A stretch of 64,000 nt of DNA from CALNZV01 sp942491115 (GCA_942491115.1 CALNZV010000008.1:62001-126000), one strand, 5' to 3'. Numbered from the stretch's first letter, positions 1-9,536 are shown. The notes: a model not told the origin generated them from the sequence alone. Numbers and translations: made by a program.

Positions 1-2334
1 GAGGCGTCCAATGGTTTCCTCTCGAATTCTGGAAATTAAATCTTGAAACAGCTCAAATCCCTCTTTTTTATAGATAATCAAAGGATTCTGCTGAGCATAT
101 CCCCGTAGACCGATCCCCTCTTTGAGATGATCCATACTGAGCAAGTGATCTTTCCACAACGCGTCTACCGTCTGAAGCATGACAATCCGCTCCAGAGCTC
201 GCATGTCGTTACTGCCTATTTGATTTTCTCGTTCGACGTATGCTTTCCTGGCGGCCTCTGCGATGTAATCGCCAAAACTTTCCGCTGTCAGCGCATCCAG
301 CGTGTCTTCCTGGGGTAGTTCCAGTCTAAAATTGAACTGTTTGAAAACCGTCTCCGTCGCTCCCTGGAAATCCCAATCTTCTGGATGGGCCCGCTCGTCG
401 GCATAGCTCTCTGCAATACCGGCTGCCAGTTCGCGGATCATATCTTCAACGACCTCTTCAAGATCGTCGCCGAAAAGCGCTTCCCGGCGCTGCCGATAGA
501 TCACTTCCCGCTGCTGATTCATAACGTCATCATATTCAAGCAACTGCTTCCTGATGTCGAAGTTGTGGCCTTCAACCTTGGATTGGGCATTTTCGATCGC
601 TCGGCTGATCAGGTTGTGCTCGATGGGCTCGCCTTCTTCCAATCCCAGTCGGCTCATGATCGTTCCGATTCGCTCGCCCCCAAATATTCTTAGCAGATCG
701 TCCTCTAAAGAGAGATAAAACCGGGACGAACCCGGATCGCCCTGGCGCCCGGAACGTCCCCGCAGCTGATTGTCTATTCGGCGGCTTTCATGGCGCTCGG
801 TGCCAAGGATGTGCAACCCCCCCAGTTCTTTGACGCCTTCCCCCAGCACAATGTCGGTTCCTCGTCCGGCCATGTTCGTGGAGATGGTGACCGCTCCCCG
901 CTGTCCTGCCTGTGCGATGATTTCCGCCTCTCCTTCATGGTTCTTCGCATTGAGAACAGAGTGGGGAATCCCTCGTTTTTTAAGCTTTTTACTGAAAGTT
1001 TCCGAAATATCGATGGACACCGTTCCAACTAAGACCGGCTGACCGCTGCGGTTGAGTTCCAGAATTTCTTCAATGGCCGCCTCGAATTTTTCCTTTCGGG
1101 TTTGGTAGATCACATCAGGAAAATCCGTCCTGATCATGGATTTATCGGTGGGAATCACCACGACATCCAAGTCGTAGATCTTCTTGAATTCAGCGGCTTC
1201 AGTATCCGCTGTTCCCGTCATTCCCGCCAGCTTATCGTACATACGGAAATAATTCTGAAAAGTGATGGTAGCCAGGGTTTGATTCTCGTTTTCAATCTTT
1301 ACCGATTCCTTGGCTTCGAGAGCCTGATGAAGGCCCTCGCTGTATCGCCTGCCTGGCATCAGCCGGCCGGTAAACTCGTCGACGATGATCACTTCACCGT
1401 TTTTGACGATATAGTCCACATCCCGCTTGAATAAGTTGTGTGCCTTGAGGGCCTGATTCACATGATGAAGCAAATCGATGTGCTTGGGATCATATAAATT
1501 ATCGATTCCTAACTGTTTCTCTGCATGGGCAACGCCATCCTCGGTCATGATGACGGTTCTGGCCTTTTCATCAATCGTGAAATCGTCATCCTTTTTCAGC
1601 CTTGGAACGATCTTATCGATGTCGTGATAGAGCTCTGTTGATTTTTCCGCAGGCCCGGAAATGATAAGAGGTGTTCTGGCTTCGTCGACAAGAATGCTGT
1701 CGACCTCATCGACAATGGCATAGTGGAGATGCCCCTGGACAATGGAATCCGGATCGAACTTCATGTTGTCTCTGAGATAGTCGAAACCGAATTCATTGTT
1801 GGTGCCGTATGTGATATCAGATCCATAGGCCTCTTTTCTTTCCGCGTCCGTCAACCCATGAAGAATACAGCCCACCGATAGTCCCAAAAATCTGAAAATC
1901 TGACCCATCCACTCGGCATCGCGGCGAGCCAGATAGTCGTTGACGGTGATGATATGAACGCCTTTTCCTGTCAATGCGTTCAAATACGCGGGAAGCGTGG
2001 CCACCAGGGTTTTTCCCTCACCGGTCTTCATTTCAGCGATTTTACCCCTGTGCAGCACGAGACCGCCGATGAGCTGACAGTCGAAGTGACGCATCCCCAG
2101 TGATCTTAAGGACGCTTCCCTGACCACTGCGAATGCTTCGGCCAACAGATCATCGATTGCAGCACCGTTTTCGAGCTGTTCACGAAATGACTGGGTTTTT
2201 CCTCTCAACCCATCATCCGACAACGATTGAATGTGCGCTTCGAGTCCGTTGATCTGCTCGATAATAGGAACTAATCTTTTGAGGTCTCTTTCATTTTTAC
2301 TGCCAAACACCTTGGTGAGCACTTTCGCTAACAT
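1..2334 (-). CDS. secA: Preprotein translocase ATPase SecA (3' end cut by window)
   Basis: SecA is the motor ATPase that pushes unfolded preproteins through SecYEG at the inner membrane. The reading frame is open from the ATG at 2334 to the window edge, giving 778 codons of a protein usually near 840 residues, so the C-terminal linker and any zinc-binding tail lie outside. Visible features are the N-terminal helix (MLAKVLTKVFGSKNERDLKR), the Walker A motif MKTGEGKT at about residues 102-109, the DEAD-like box IDEVDSILVDEARTPLI near residue 207, and helical-scaffold sequence (EGFELFQDLISRIREE) at the window edge. An M23 peptidase gene lies upstream on the same strand. The ribosome binding site is weak (GGA about 15 nt upstream). 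Identity is certain. Confidence 0.97.
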   Translation of the reverse strand, partial: MLAKVLTKVFGSKNERDLKRLVPIIEQINGLEAHIQSLSDDGLRGKTQSFREQLENGAAIDDLLAEAFAVVREASLRSLGMRHFDCQLIGGLVLHRGKIAEMKTGEGKTLVATLPAYLNALTGKGVHIITVNDYLARRDAEWMGQIFRFLGLSVGCILHGLTDAERKEAYGSDITYGTNNEFGFDYLRDNMKFDPDSIVQGHLHYAIVDEVDSILVDEARTPLIISGPAEKSTELYHDIDKIVPRLKKDDDFTIDEKARTVIMTEDGVAHAEKQLGIDNLYDPKHIDLLHHVNQALKAHNLFKRDVDYIVKNGEVIIVDEFTGRLMPGRRYSEGLHQALEAKESVKIENENQTLATITFQNYFRMYDKLAGMTGTADTEAAEFKKIYDLDVVVIPTDKSMIRTDFPDVIYQTRKEKFEAAIEEILELNRSGQPVLVGTVSIDISETFSKKLKKRGIPHSVLNAKNHEGEAEIIAQAGQRGAVTISTNMAGRGTDIVLGEGVKELGGLHILGTERHESRRIDNQLRGRSGRQGDPGSSRFYLSLEDDLLRIFGGERIGTIMSRLGLEEGEPIEHNLISRAIENAQSKVEGHNFDIRKQLLEYDDVMNQQREVIYRQRREALFGDDLEEVVEDMIRELAAGIAESYADERAHPEDWDFQGATETVFKQFNFRLELPQEDTLDALTAESFGDYIAEAARKAYVERENQIGSNDMRALERIVMLQTVDALWKDHLLSMDHLKEGIGLRGYAQQNPLIIYKKEGFELFQDLISRIREETIGRL

Positions 2335-2428
2335 GAGGTGATACATTCCTTTGTGGCATGGTTAGTGTTTCTAAGTTTTCGATGATTCTACCATAAAACG
2401 TTTTGATAGCGAGAGGGAAAAGAATTGA

Positions 2429-2461
2429 GCTGAAAAAACGGCTTCAGTGCCTTTTTTCAGC
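2429..2461. other. Near-perfect inverted repeat in the secA upstream region
   Basis: GCTGAAAAAACGGC and GCCTTTTTTCAGC face each other across a 6-nt loop, a stem of about 13 bp with one mismatch. It lies 95 bp upstream of secA, between it and the M23 peptidase gene. It could attenuate secA transcription or be an mRNA secondary structure. There is no direct evidence of function. Confidence 0.4.
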
Positions 2462-2574
2462 AATGGGTGACACCGGATCTGTGTAAGAAACGATGGGTTC
2501 CGGTTGAGACTCAAGGGAATGATGGTGACGACAGGGACATATGGGATGGTACAGAAGAAAGACGCTTCTCTAAG

Positions 2575-2599
2575 GGTCGGCGGATGGCGCCCGCCGACC
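2575..2599 (-). terminator. Hairpin just after the M23 peptidase gene
   Basis: GGTCGGCGG pairs with CCGCCGACC over a 7-nt loop, 7 bases downstream of the peptidase stop codon. No clean T-tract follows on the minus strand, so it may be a partial or Rho-assisted terminator, or a 3'-end stabiliser, ahead of secA. Confidence 0.4.
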
Positions 2600-2606
2600 G
2601 CTTGGA

Positions 2607-3533
2607 TCAGTCGATAATATAGTTCGATGGATTAATGGGAACCCCGTTGAGACGGATTTCATAGTGTAGATGCGGGCCAGTGCTCCGCCCCGTGTTTCCC
2701 ATTTTTGCAATGACATCACCCCGCTTGACTTTTTCCCCCTTTTTGACCAATCCCTCGGCCAGATGACCATAACGGCTTATCATCCCATGGCCGTGATCGA
2801 TCACCACAAGGTTGCCTAGTAATCCCTTCTTTCCCACAAAACGAATGATGCCGTTGGCAGTGGCCACAATCGGAGTGCCGCTCCGGTTAGCGATATCCAA
2901 GCCCGAATGAAATTCTCTGCGGCTGGTAAAGGGAGACCGGCGATTACCGAAGCTGGAAGAAATCCAACCGTTCGTCGGACGGATGGAAGGTGTGCAGGCA
3001 AGCAGATTCTTCTGGTCTTCCAGGGAATCGAACAGGGCGTCAAACCCTTCAGCCTGTTGGGTTGAAGCCAAATCCAATTGGTTGACTTGCTCGTGCATTT
3101 CCCTCAAGAGGGATGCCTGATCCTTCTTGAGCTGATCCGTTGCATCGATGTCCTCGGGTGGAGACCCGCCAACGCCGAAAAGATTGTCATCTTCGTTTTT
3201 CACTTCGAGATTGGCGATGATGCGAATCTTTTTCTCGAAATCATTGAGGGCGACAATCCTGGTCTTAAGAGCGTTAATTTCTTGGGCAAATGAGGCGATT
3301 TGCTTTTTCTGGAAAGCGATTTCCGCATCCCGGTCTTCGAGATCGGATTTTAAAGCGCCCTGATGGTGCAAGGAGTGCTTGAGAGCGAGATAATCCTTGG
3401 TCAAAAACCCGACACCGACCATACCCGCAAGAAAGACGAGCGCCAGGGTGACAAGGGTCCAATGGCTGGTGTTCATCTGCCGGATACGAGAACCACCGCT
3501 ACTCAACACAATGAAGGTTAGTTTTTTGTGCAT
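2607..3533 (-). CDS. M23 (LytM) family metallopeptidase, membrane anchored
   Basis: This is a 308-residue predicted periplasmic peptidoglycan endopeptidase or amidase activator. It has a short cytoplasmic start, one membrane segment at about residues 25-44, a predicted coiled coil at about 50-110 and 135-175, and a C-terminal LytM domain from about 187. The zinc and catalytic residues are all present: H209 and D213 (HSGLD), H257 (YGHL), and H288/H290 (PHLHYE). With a complete active site it is likely an active hydrolase rather than an EnvC-type degenerate activator. The basic N-terminus with aromatic and hydroxy residues resembles NlpD/MepM-like proteins of Desulfobacterota that precede secA. 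The ATG at 3533 is the only start that includes the membrane anchor. It may be co-transcribed with secA, although two hairpins lie between them. Confidence 0.92.
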   Translation of the reverse strand: MHKKLTFIVLSSGGSRIRQMNTSHWTLVTLALVFLAGMVGVGFLTKDYLALKHSLHHQGALKSDLEDRDAEIAFQKKQIASFAQEINALKTRIVALNDFEKKIRIIANLEVKNEDDNLFGVGGSPPEDIDATDQLKKDQASLLREMHEQVNQLDLASTQQAEGFDALFDSLEDQKNLLACTPSIRPTNGWISSSFGNRRSPFTSRREFHSGLDIANRSGTPIVATANGIIRFVGKKGLLGNLVVIDHGHGMISRYGHLAEGLVKKGEKVKRGDVIAKMGNTGRSTGPHLHYEIRLNGVPINPSNYIID

Positions 3534-3967
3534 GATCTATCGGCTTTTTTTGATGAGTTATCAGTTTTGCCGGAAACCATCGAAAATTGGACAATTGTGT
3601 GGGCTCTCGATGGACTTACACCTATCACATCAGGGTAGCATCCATTCCGGCAGCCAAATAGCACCATCATAGAAAAATGTCAATGATCACTGTCCGCTGC
3701 AAGGCCGATGACAACCGCTGTTTTTATGCCCTTCAAGGCAACTAAATGCTTTAAAACCGATGTGTTATCCGCCATATCGGGATTGTACCGAACTTGGATG
3801 GAGTCTTGAAAGGCTCCTCAAAACCCGAAACCCTGGCGCTAAAAGTTGAGGTGGTTATCGGCAGAAAGGTGCAAGGACTTTAATCGGCACTCGGAGACCC
3901 GCCAGCTGATCGGGTGTTCTGTCAGTCATGTGGAAAATCGTACGCTGCAGAAGCGACGCGATTGGGA
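3534..3967. other. Intergenic region upstream of the M23 peptidase, no gene seen
   Basis: About 430 bp separate the M23 peptidase start from the folD 3' hairpin. No open frame with a ribosome binding site or recognisable protein was found. It probably holds the promoter of the peptidase-secA transcript, but no convincing -35/-10 pair was identified. Confidence 0.5.
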
Positions 3968-4001
3968 GGGTGCCAGGGATGAGGCGGGCATCCCGGCACC
4001 C
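3968..4001 (-). terminator. Strong hairpin downstream of folD
   Basis: Two consecutive arms pair: GGGTGCC with GGCACCC, and inside it GGGATG with CATCCC, with a one-base bulge and a 7-nt loop. It begins 17 bases past the folD stop. No T-tract follows on the minus strand, so it fits a Rho-assisted or structural terminator better than a canonical intrinsic one. Confidence 0.55.
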
Positions 4002-4018
4002 ATTGCAGCAGATCCGGG

Positions 4019-4924
4019 TTAGATGCCAAGCTTGAATTTCAATGATTTCAGCGTATTTTTCATCAACATGGTAATGGTCATGGGACCGACGCCGCCGGGC
4101 ACCGGGGTAATCGAGCCGGCGATTTCTTTAGCGGCATCGAAATCCACATCCCCTTTAAGAATGGCGATGGTTTTTCCGGTTTTTTCACTTATCTTTTCTC
4201 CGACGCGGTTCACACCGACGTCAATCACACAACAGCCGGGTTTGATCCATTCCGGTTTGACGAGATCGGGAACTCCGGCGGCAACGATAAGAATGTCCGC
4301 ACGTTTACAATGAGCGGCAAGGTCTTTGGTCCCCGTATGAACGATCGTCACGGTTGAATTGGCCCCCACCCCTTTCTGAAGCATCATGTTGGCGATGGGT
4401 TTGCCCACGATGTTGGAGCGACCCACAACAACCACTTCGGCGCCCTTGGTTTCAACACCAGCTCGAACGATCATCTCCTGAATGCCGGCGGGGGTGCACG
4501 GGGGGAACTTGACTTCATCACCACCGATCATCAGTCGGCCGACATTGACGGGATGAAAACCGTCTACATCCTTGTCTGGATCAATGGCGTTCAGGACTTT
4601 TTTTTCATCGACATGCTTGGGAAGCGGCAGTTGGACTAGTATGCCATTGATGGAATCATCGTTGTTATATTTGTCAATCAGTGCAAGCAGATCGGCTTCG
4701 GATATATCTACCGGCTGGGTATCCTGAATTTCATGAAAACCAACCCGATGAGCGGTTTTAATCTTTAGCGTCACATAGGAAATTGATGCTGGATTTTCTC
4801 CAACCAAAATGGTGACCAAACCCGGAACCACGCCGTGCTTTTCTTTAATCGCCTTAACCTCGGCCGTAATTTCCTCTAGAATCTCCTCGCGGATATCCGT
4901 TCCTTTGATCAGTTTTGCCGCCAT
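4019..4924 (-). CDS. folD: Bifunctional methylenetetrahydrofolate dehydrogenase / methenyl-THF cyclohydrolase
   Basis: FolD interconverts 5,10-methylene-THF, 5,10-methenyl-THF and 10-formyl-THF with NAD(P), supplying one-carbon units and, in sulfate reducers, the methyl branch of the Wood-Ljungdahl pathway. The 301-residue product has the family landmarks: SISYVTLKIKTAHRVGF with the catalytic lysine, GILVQLPLPKHVDEKKVL, DKDVDGFHPVNVGRL, PCTPAGIQEM, the nucleotide loop VVVGRSNIVGKPIANMML, and the C-terminal PVPGGVGPMTITMLM. The frame extends upstream to 4957, but the ATG at 4924 is chosen because GGAAAGGAG lies 7 nt before it and it starts MAAKLIKGTDI, where homologues begin. It is monocistronic as far as can be seen, with a strong hairpin after the stop. 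Confidence 0.97.
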   Translation of the reverse strand: MAAKLIKGTDIREEILEEITAEVKAIKEKHGVVPGLVTILVGENPASISYVTLKIKTAHRVGFHEIQDTQPVDISEADLLALIDKYNNDDSINGILVQLPLPKHVDEKKVLNAIDPDKDVDGFHPVNVGRLMIGGDEVKFPPCTPAGIQEMIVRAGVETKGAEVVVVGRSNIVGKPIANMMLQKGVGANSTVTIVHTGTKDLAAHCKRADILIVAAGVPDLVKPEWIKPGCCVIDVGVNRVGEKISEKTGKTIAILKGDVDFDAAKEIAGSITPVPGGVGPMTITMLMKNTLKSLKFKLGI

Positions 4925-5441
4925 GTTCAATCTCCTTTCCCCCTGATGGTTAATCAAGCCCGCAATACCCTGTTCAATCCCGAAACGACAATGGCTTCGG
5001 TCTTAGACGATCAAGGGCGGTAAGTCAAGAAATGGGATCAGATCACCTTCGATTAATCCGTTCTCAGGCCACGCAGGATGGGCTATCCATCCATCCGGAG
5101 GGCAACGGAAGCAAATGAATGGAACACCCGGCTACCTTTGATCATTAGAAAAAGCGTCGACGCCGTTCTTAGATGACCTGACATGGAAGCGCAGAGAATG
5201 ATCGAAAAAGGCGTTTCTTCATATGCTGAACAAAGGCGCCCGTACCGAAGCCATCTCGATTGACCGATGCATTTCAGGTACTGCAGAGCCCAGTCAATGG
5301 CGGTGGCAGCGCCATATACATCGGCGCCCTTGAGTCTCCATCCCTCGGCCGGCAAGTGATCGACGGGGATGAATACCGTCATCTCAAGGCATTGGCCTCG
5401 CCTGACGACGTCAACCGAATCTTATCTGGCAGATTCTGGTC
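4925..5441. other. Intergenic region between argC and folD with one doubtful small ORF
   Basis: This 517-bp stretch has no recognisable gene. A 99-codon frame on the minus strand (5083-5382) starts with ATG but lacks a good ribosome binding site and matches no family I know. Its first third has GC-rich third positions like a gene while the rest does not, so it could be a decayed remnant. The region should also contain the folD promoter. Confidence 0.35.
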
Positions 5442-6479
5442 TCAAAGGGCAAAGGGAATTCCACGAAGTCCGGCCGTTTCATCCACTCCCATCATTAGGT
5501 TCATGTTTTGAACGGCTTGCCCCGATGCCCCTTTCACTAAGTTGTCAATCGCAGAAATGAGGATCAGTCGATTGCAACGGTCATCGATGCGAACCGAGAT
5601 ATCGCAGAAGTTGGTTCCCCTCACGTGCCTCGTATCCGGCAGGGTACCGGTATTGCAGATGCGAATAAACGGTTTGTCGTGATAAGCCTCATGAAGGGCC
5701 GACAACATATCTTCTGAACCGACTCCCTCTGACGGGGTGGCGTAGATAGTGCTGAGCATACCCCGGGACATCGGGATCAAGTGGGGTGTGAAGGTAATCG
5801 CGGCCTCGGGACCGCCTTCGCGGACAAGAATCTGATTCATTTCCGGGTTGTGTCGATGCTCGGCGACCTTGTAGGCTTTGAAGGATTCGGTCACCTCACA
5901 AAAATGGGTCGCTGTTGAAGGGCTTCTTCCTGCACCGCTCACACCGGATTTCGCATCGGCGATCAATCGATGAGGGTTCACCAGTTTTTTTTGTATCAGC
6001 GGAATCAGCGGCAGAAGCACACTGGTTGGATAACACCCTGGATTGCCAACGATATCGGCTGACTGGATCGATTCGTAATAGACTTCGCTCAATCCATAAA
6101 CAGCCCTTTTCAAGACTTCCGGCGCACTGTGGGGTTCATATGCGGCTTCATACGCTCCCGGATCAGAAAAACGGAAATCTGCCGACAGGTCGATGAGTCT
6201 GATCCCCCGATCGAGAAGCTCCGGCGCGATACCCATGGGCAATCGATGGGGCAAGGCGAGAAACGCCACATCCACACGGCCAGGGAAGCGTGCCGGGTCA
6301 AAGGATTCGCAGGTCGCCTCGACAACGCCGTTGAAACATGGAAACACCTCGCTGATCTTTCTTCCCGCATGTTGGCGTGACGTCAATATGCTCAATTCTA
6401 CATCGGGGTGATGGGCCAGTATCCTTACCAGCTCTGCGCCGGTATAACCGGTCGCACCAACGACTGCGGCTCGTATCAT
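5442..6479 (-). CDS. argC: N-acetyl-gamma-glutamyl-phosphate reductase
   Basis: ArgC catalyses the NADPH-dependent reduction of N-acetylglutamyl phosphate to the semialdehyde in arginine synthesis. The 345-residue product opens with the Rossmann motif VVGATGYTGAELVRIL and has the active-site cysteine C149 in GNPGCYPT, the KSGVSGAGR loop, the histidine region EHRHNPEM, and FTPHLIPMSRGMLSTIY, all typical of type 1 ArgC. The open frame runs upstream to 6875, but the ATG at 6479 has AGGG about 9 nt before it and gives the usual N-terminus (MIRAAVVGATG). No other arg genes are nearby, so arginine genes are dispersed in this genome. Confidence 0.97.
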   Translation of the reverse strand: MIRAAVVGATGYTGAELVRILAHHPDVELSILTSRQHAGRKISEVFPCFNGVVEATCESFDPARFPGRVDVAFLALPHRLPMGIAPELLDRGIRLIDLSADFRFSDPGAYEAAYEPHSAPEVLKRAVYGLSEVYYESIQSADIVGNPGCYPTSVLLPLIPLIQKKLVNPHRLIADAKSGVSGAGRSPSTATHFCEVTESFKAYKVAEHRHNPEMNQILVREGGPEAAITFTPHLIPMSRGMLSTIYATPSEGVGSEDMLSALHEAYHDKPFIRICNTGTLPDTRHVRGTNFCDISVRIDDRCNRLILISAIDNLVKGASGQAVQNMNLMMGVDETAGLRGIPFAL

Positions 6480-7029
6480 TAGAAATCCCTGTTTGGCGAA
6501 TTGAGGAGTGCTCTCTATCGATTGGGGTAAAAGCAAAGACGTTATAGCAGAGGCCCATGACCGAGGCAACCAGAGCAAATAAGGAACCAGGTCATCATCG
6601 ATCGAAGCGACGTCAAAACCGCTTACGGATACTCCCAGACAAGCCGAATTTATGGAGACAGGGGCAATAAACCGCGAAAAGCGATAACTGGTACGGCCGG
6701 TTTGGGCGATCTCTTCGGTCCCATCCATAACCAGCTGTGACCCATCACCCAAAACGCTACCAGTGCTTTTCGCTTCACGCTCACCGGCACAGCTCATATC
6801 CCCCCGCTGTTGCCGGCAAGGTCCCATTGCCGGGACCGGCAGGGCGCTTGCCAACGGATCGGGAACCCGCCGCATCCCGCAAGCACAACTGAGCTAATAG
6901 GTCGGTTTGACTTCATTTTTACAGAAGGCTATGATGATTTGCTGCGTTCGGGCAATCGGCAACGACCCTATGCCAGGCTAGCAGCACCGGCATCCCGATT
7001 CCGCAATTCAATCGGCCTGGGGAGGAAAG
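6480..7029. other. Divergent intergenic region between argC and the AMMECR1 gene
   Basis: These 550 bp separate two divergently transcribed genes. Open frames crossing it are upstream extensions of argC or lack ribosome binding sites and recognisable protein sequence. Promoters for both genes are expected here. None could be assigned with confidence. Confidence 0.5.
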
Positions 7030-7629
7030 ATGGGCCATGACAACGACCATCGGGCATTGAGCGAAGAAGAAGGGCGATTTCTTATCAAGATCGCCAGACG
7101 GGCCATCACCTCCCGCCTTCAAAAAGACGCTATCAATGACATCCCGTACCCTGAGAACTCATCCAGCCGATTGAAAGCGCTGTGCGCTGGGACCTTTGTC
7201 ACCTTGACTCTTTCAGGGGAACTCCGCGGCTGTATGGGCTCTTTCAGGGAAGATGTCCCCTTGCCCCAGAGTGTTCAGAGCAATGCCGTCAATGCCGGCT
7301 TCAATGACCCAAGGTTCTCACCCCTGACCCTGAAGGAATTGGGACGGGTGTGCATCGAGGTCAGTGTCCTTTCTCCCGCCAAACCCCTGATTTACGAAAA
7401 CGCTCAGGATCTTATCGAAAAACTCTTCCCCGGTAGAGACGGCGTCATCCTGCAAAAGGGTTCGGCACGCGCCACCTTTTTACCTCAGGTATGGAACCAA
7501 CTTCCCCGACCGGAAGATTTTCTTGGGCACCTGTGCCTGAAGGCAGGCCTTCCCGCCGACTGTTGGAAGCGGGAAACCCTTTCGATCGACATCTATGGGG
7601 TTCAGTCCTTCGAAGAAACCCAAGAATGA
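7030..7629 (+). CDS. amrA: AMMECR1 domain protein (AmmeMemoRadiSam system protein A-like)
   Basis: This 199-residue protein carries the AMMECR1 fold, with the diagnostic LRGCMGS motif at about residues 66-72 and the downstream segments NAVNAGFNDPRFSPL, IEVSVLSP and FLPQVWNQLPRPEDFLGHLC. The family usually occurs with a Memo-like protein and a radical SAM enzyme (AmmeMemoRadiSam set); neither partner is in this window, so here it stands alone. The molecular function is not established; roles in modification or redox chemistry have been proposed from gene neighbourhoods. The ATG at 7030 is preceded by GGGGAGGAAAG, an excellent ribosome binding site. Confidence 0.9.
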   Translation: MGHDNDHRALSEEEGRFLIKIARRAITSRLQKDAINDIPYPENSSSRLKALCAGTFVTLTLSGELRGCMGSFREDVPLPQSVQSNAVNAGFNDPRFSPLTLKELGRVCIEVSVLSPAKPLIYENAQDLIEKLFPGRDGVILQKGSARATFLPQVWNQLPRPEDFLGHLCLKAGLPADCWKRETLSIDIYGVQSFEETQE

Positions 7630-7862
7630 CGTTCTTTACGCCCCATTGCCAAGGAAGTCGACACTACCGTCGTCTTGTATGACGACGCCCTGAAAAAGAG
7701 GATTTGTCCGTGGCGCAGACCATCGGGGAAGAATGGGTCTGTATGGAGCTTGATACTTCCTGTCGACCAGACGACCGGAGGGTGTGGTGAAAATCACTGA
7801 GCGAGGTAGGTGCGCTTCCCCCGTGTCGTTCCCCAGGGGAAGGCAATAGGGAAGTACCGGTC

Positions 7863-8081
7863 CTAGTGGGCCGGCATGCTTGACCGCCGCCTTCGGATCA
7901 CCTTTCCTTTGGTGGCATTGGCTATCCATTGGCGGTTGAGTTCCTCGTTAAGAAGCTGACGAAGGTCTTGGTGGCTCTCTTTTCCGGTGAGTCGATACCC
8001 CAAATACCGAAGCTCTGCAATTATTTCCTTCGCACTCAATTTTCCGTCGATATCATGGTGATCACGCTGATGCTTTGCCAT
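7863..8081 (-). CDS. Small basic hypothetical protein (72 aa)
   Basis: I do not recognise this protein. The ATG at 8081 follows GGAG with a 6-nt spacer, a good ribosome binding site; a TTG one codon upstream is a less likely start. The product is hydrophilic and soluble: a His/Asp-rich opening (KHQRDHHDIDGKLS), a short predicted helix-turn segment (AKEIIAELRYLGYRLTGKES), and a basic C-terminus (KGKVIRRRRSS). The helical region plus arginine-rich tail could bind nucleic acid, but that is only inference. A TTGACA hexamer at 8177-8182 with TTAACA 16 bp downstream on the minus strand could be its promoter. Confidence 0.55.
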   Translation of the reverse strand: MAKHQRDHHDIDGKLSAKEIIAELRYLGYRLTGKESHQDLRQLLNEELNRQWIANATKGKVIRRRRSSMPAH

Positions 8082-8488
8082 CAAACACTCCAGTTGTCGT
8101 GAAATCTTGGACAGCGGCCAATGGAAATCCGCCGCTTAAAAATAAACAAAGGACTGTTAATATGTTATTCTAACTCTGTCAATATTTTTTAAACTCTACC
8201 ATCACCATTGACTGCGGTTGCGCAAAAAGTACCCCGTTTGGTGCCCGTCGACGATCCATCGGAGGTGAGGTATCGTGGAGGAAACGAATAAATCGTTGAG
8301 AAATGGGGCCTCAATGGGGGTTTCACCCATGTCGGCACATCGTGAAGGGTGTCTGGCACCTCGTCGCCCCTGATTCCATATCGCGGGCCAACAGGTCCTG
8401 ACGGCTTTCCGTTCATCCGTCGCACCGATTTTCATTTCAATTGAATCCGGCAGTGCGGCCGGCGATAGTCCAGGCAGCGACAACCGAG
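8082..8488. other. Intergenic stretch with AT-rich promoter-like segment
   Basis: The segment around 8145-8200 is AT-rich and contains a TTGACA / TTAACA pair (16-bp spacing, minus strand) that would serve the 72-residue gene. Between 8200 and 8488 two overlapping minus-strand frames of about 80-90 codons exist in different phases. Neither has a good ribosome binding site or recognisable sequence, so I do not call a gene. Confidence 0.4.
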
Positions 8489-9088
8489 TTAAATGGGGTG
8501 GCCCCCATGACCAAAGGGCGATGACCGGCGCCCATAGGGTGTTATCGCCTCAATCAGCTCCTCGTAGATGGCCACATTATCTTCAATCAGCTTCTCTCCC
8601 TTTTCAATCTCTGCGACAATCCGCTCGTCCTTAATGAAGCTTCCGTACACGTTTATGAAGGTGATCAAGGCAGTCGATTCATCAAGGGCCTTCTGCAAAC
8701 CGGAAATCCTCAGGGAAAAAAAATCCTCAAGGCGATCGGGGTGAATATAATCGGTAATCGAAAGAAGCCGCCACTGATAGAAAGCAATCAGATTGGCCTG
8801 CTCTATGCACCGAACAACGGCGTGGACGTTCTCGAGGGTGCCTTCTGAACCCCAGAAGTAGCGGTTCCCGAGGGTCAGGATCTCGGAACGGACATGGTCC
8901 AATTCCCGATAGTTGGCATACAAGGTCTCCACGGGTGGACGAATGTGATCAAAAGACGGGTATGTCTTGACACAAGCCGATAAAACGGTCACCGCCAAAA
9001 TAAGGATCAGGTATTCTGACGCCTTGATCCACGGCGTTTGTCGACCTCGACTCCTGCCCTCCATCTGAATGGAATGCGTTCCCGCCAT
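8489..9088 (-). CDS. Putative lipoprotein of unknown function
   Basis: The 199-residue product has a lipoprotein signal: a basic N-terminus, a hydrophobic stretch (YLILILAVTVLSAC) and a lipobox LSAC with the acylated cysteine at about residue 39. After Cys+1 (Val, not Asp) the mature protein would be sent to the outer membrane by the usual Lol rule. The mature part is mostly helical, with conserved-looking aromatic and acidic segments and no catalytic motif that I recognise. The ATG at 9088 follows GGGGAGGTATCGA, a good ribosome binding site; an internal ATG at residue 9 is possible. The unknown small gene at 7863 lies downstream on the same strand. Confidence 0.75.
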   Translation of the reverse strand: MAGTHSIQMEGRSRGRQTPWIKASEYLILILAVTVLSACVKTYPSFDHIRPPVETLYANYRELDHVRSEILTLGNRYFWGSEGTLENVHAVVRCIEQANLIAFYQWRLLSITDYIHPDRLEDFFSLRISGLQKALDESTALITFINVYGSFIKDERIVAEIEKGEKLIEDNVAIYEELIEAITPYGRRSSPFGHGGHPI

Positions 9089-9230
9089 TCGATACCTCCC
9101 CTGGCAGACCGGACTGCGGTTATGGAATCACATGAATTAAAAGGGCACAGCCCTCTTGCACATTTGGATTCCCATGATGAGAATAGGCAGGGAAAAATGA
9201 TTCGCAAGACGTTCATATAGAGGTGAGCTG

Positions 9231-9536
9231 TTGATCGATCGCAGACCTACGGGTAGAAAGGGGTTTTGGTTGCGTTTGCTCCGGAATGTTCCGGTGCTGA
9301 TGGGATTGCTTAAAGATGCAGCCATAGGCGGTTACCGGGGCCTGACGAAGAAATCCGCAGCCATCCTTCTGTTCGTGGCAGCCTACCTGATCATCCCCTT
9401 TGATTTGGTATCTGACCTTATTCCGGTGCTGGGCCAATTGGATGATGCCGCTGTGCTGATGGCATGTCTGTATTTTATCGAGGACGACTTGGAGCGCTAC
9501 AAGCAGTGGAAGCAGGGCCATCGTGAGCACTTATGA
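9231..9536 (+). CDS. DUF1232 (YkvA-type) small membrane protein
   Basis: This 101-residue protein has the DUF1232 signature: one hydrophobic segment (AAILLFVAAYLIIPFDL) running into SDLIPVLGQLDDAAVLMACL. Members are small inner-membrane proteins of unknown function. The N-terminal part is basic and is predicted to face the cytoplasm. The start is taken as TTG at 9231 because GAGGTGA precedes it at the right distance and no ATG lies upstream in frame; the next ATG would remove the basic N-terminus. It is convergent with the disrupted phosphoglucomutase gene. Confidence 0.8.
   Translation: MIDRRPTGRKGFWLRLLRNVPVLMGLLKDAAIGGYRGLTKKSAAILLFVAAYLIIPFDLVSDLIPVLGQLDDAAVLMACLYFIEDDLERYKQWKQGHREHL

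Noticed and set aside
5083..5382. 99-codon minus-strand ORF between folD and argC
   Set aside because: It starts with ATG but lacks a good ribosome binding site, only its first third has gene-like third positions, and no family is recognised.
8189..8483. Two overlapping 80-90 codon minus-strand frames upstream of the small basic protein
   Set aside because: They are in competing phases, without clear ribosome binding sites or recognisable sequence.
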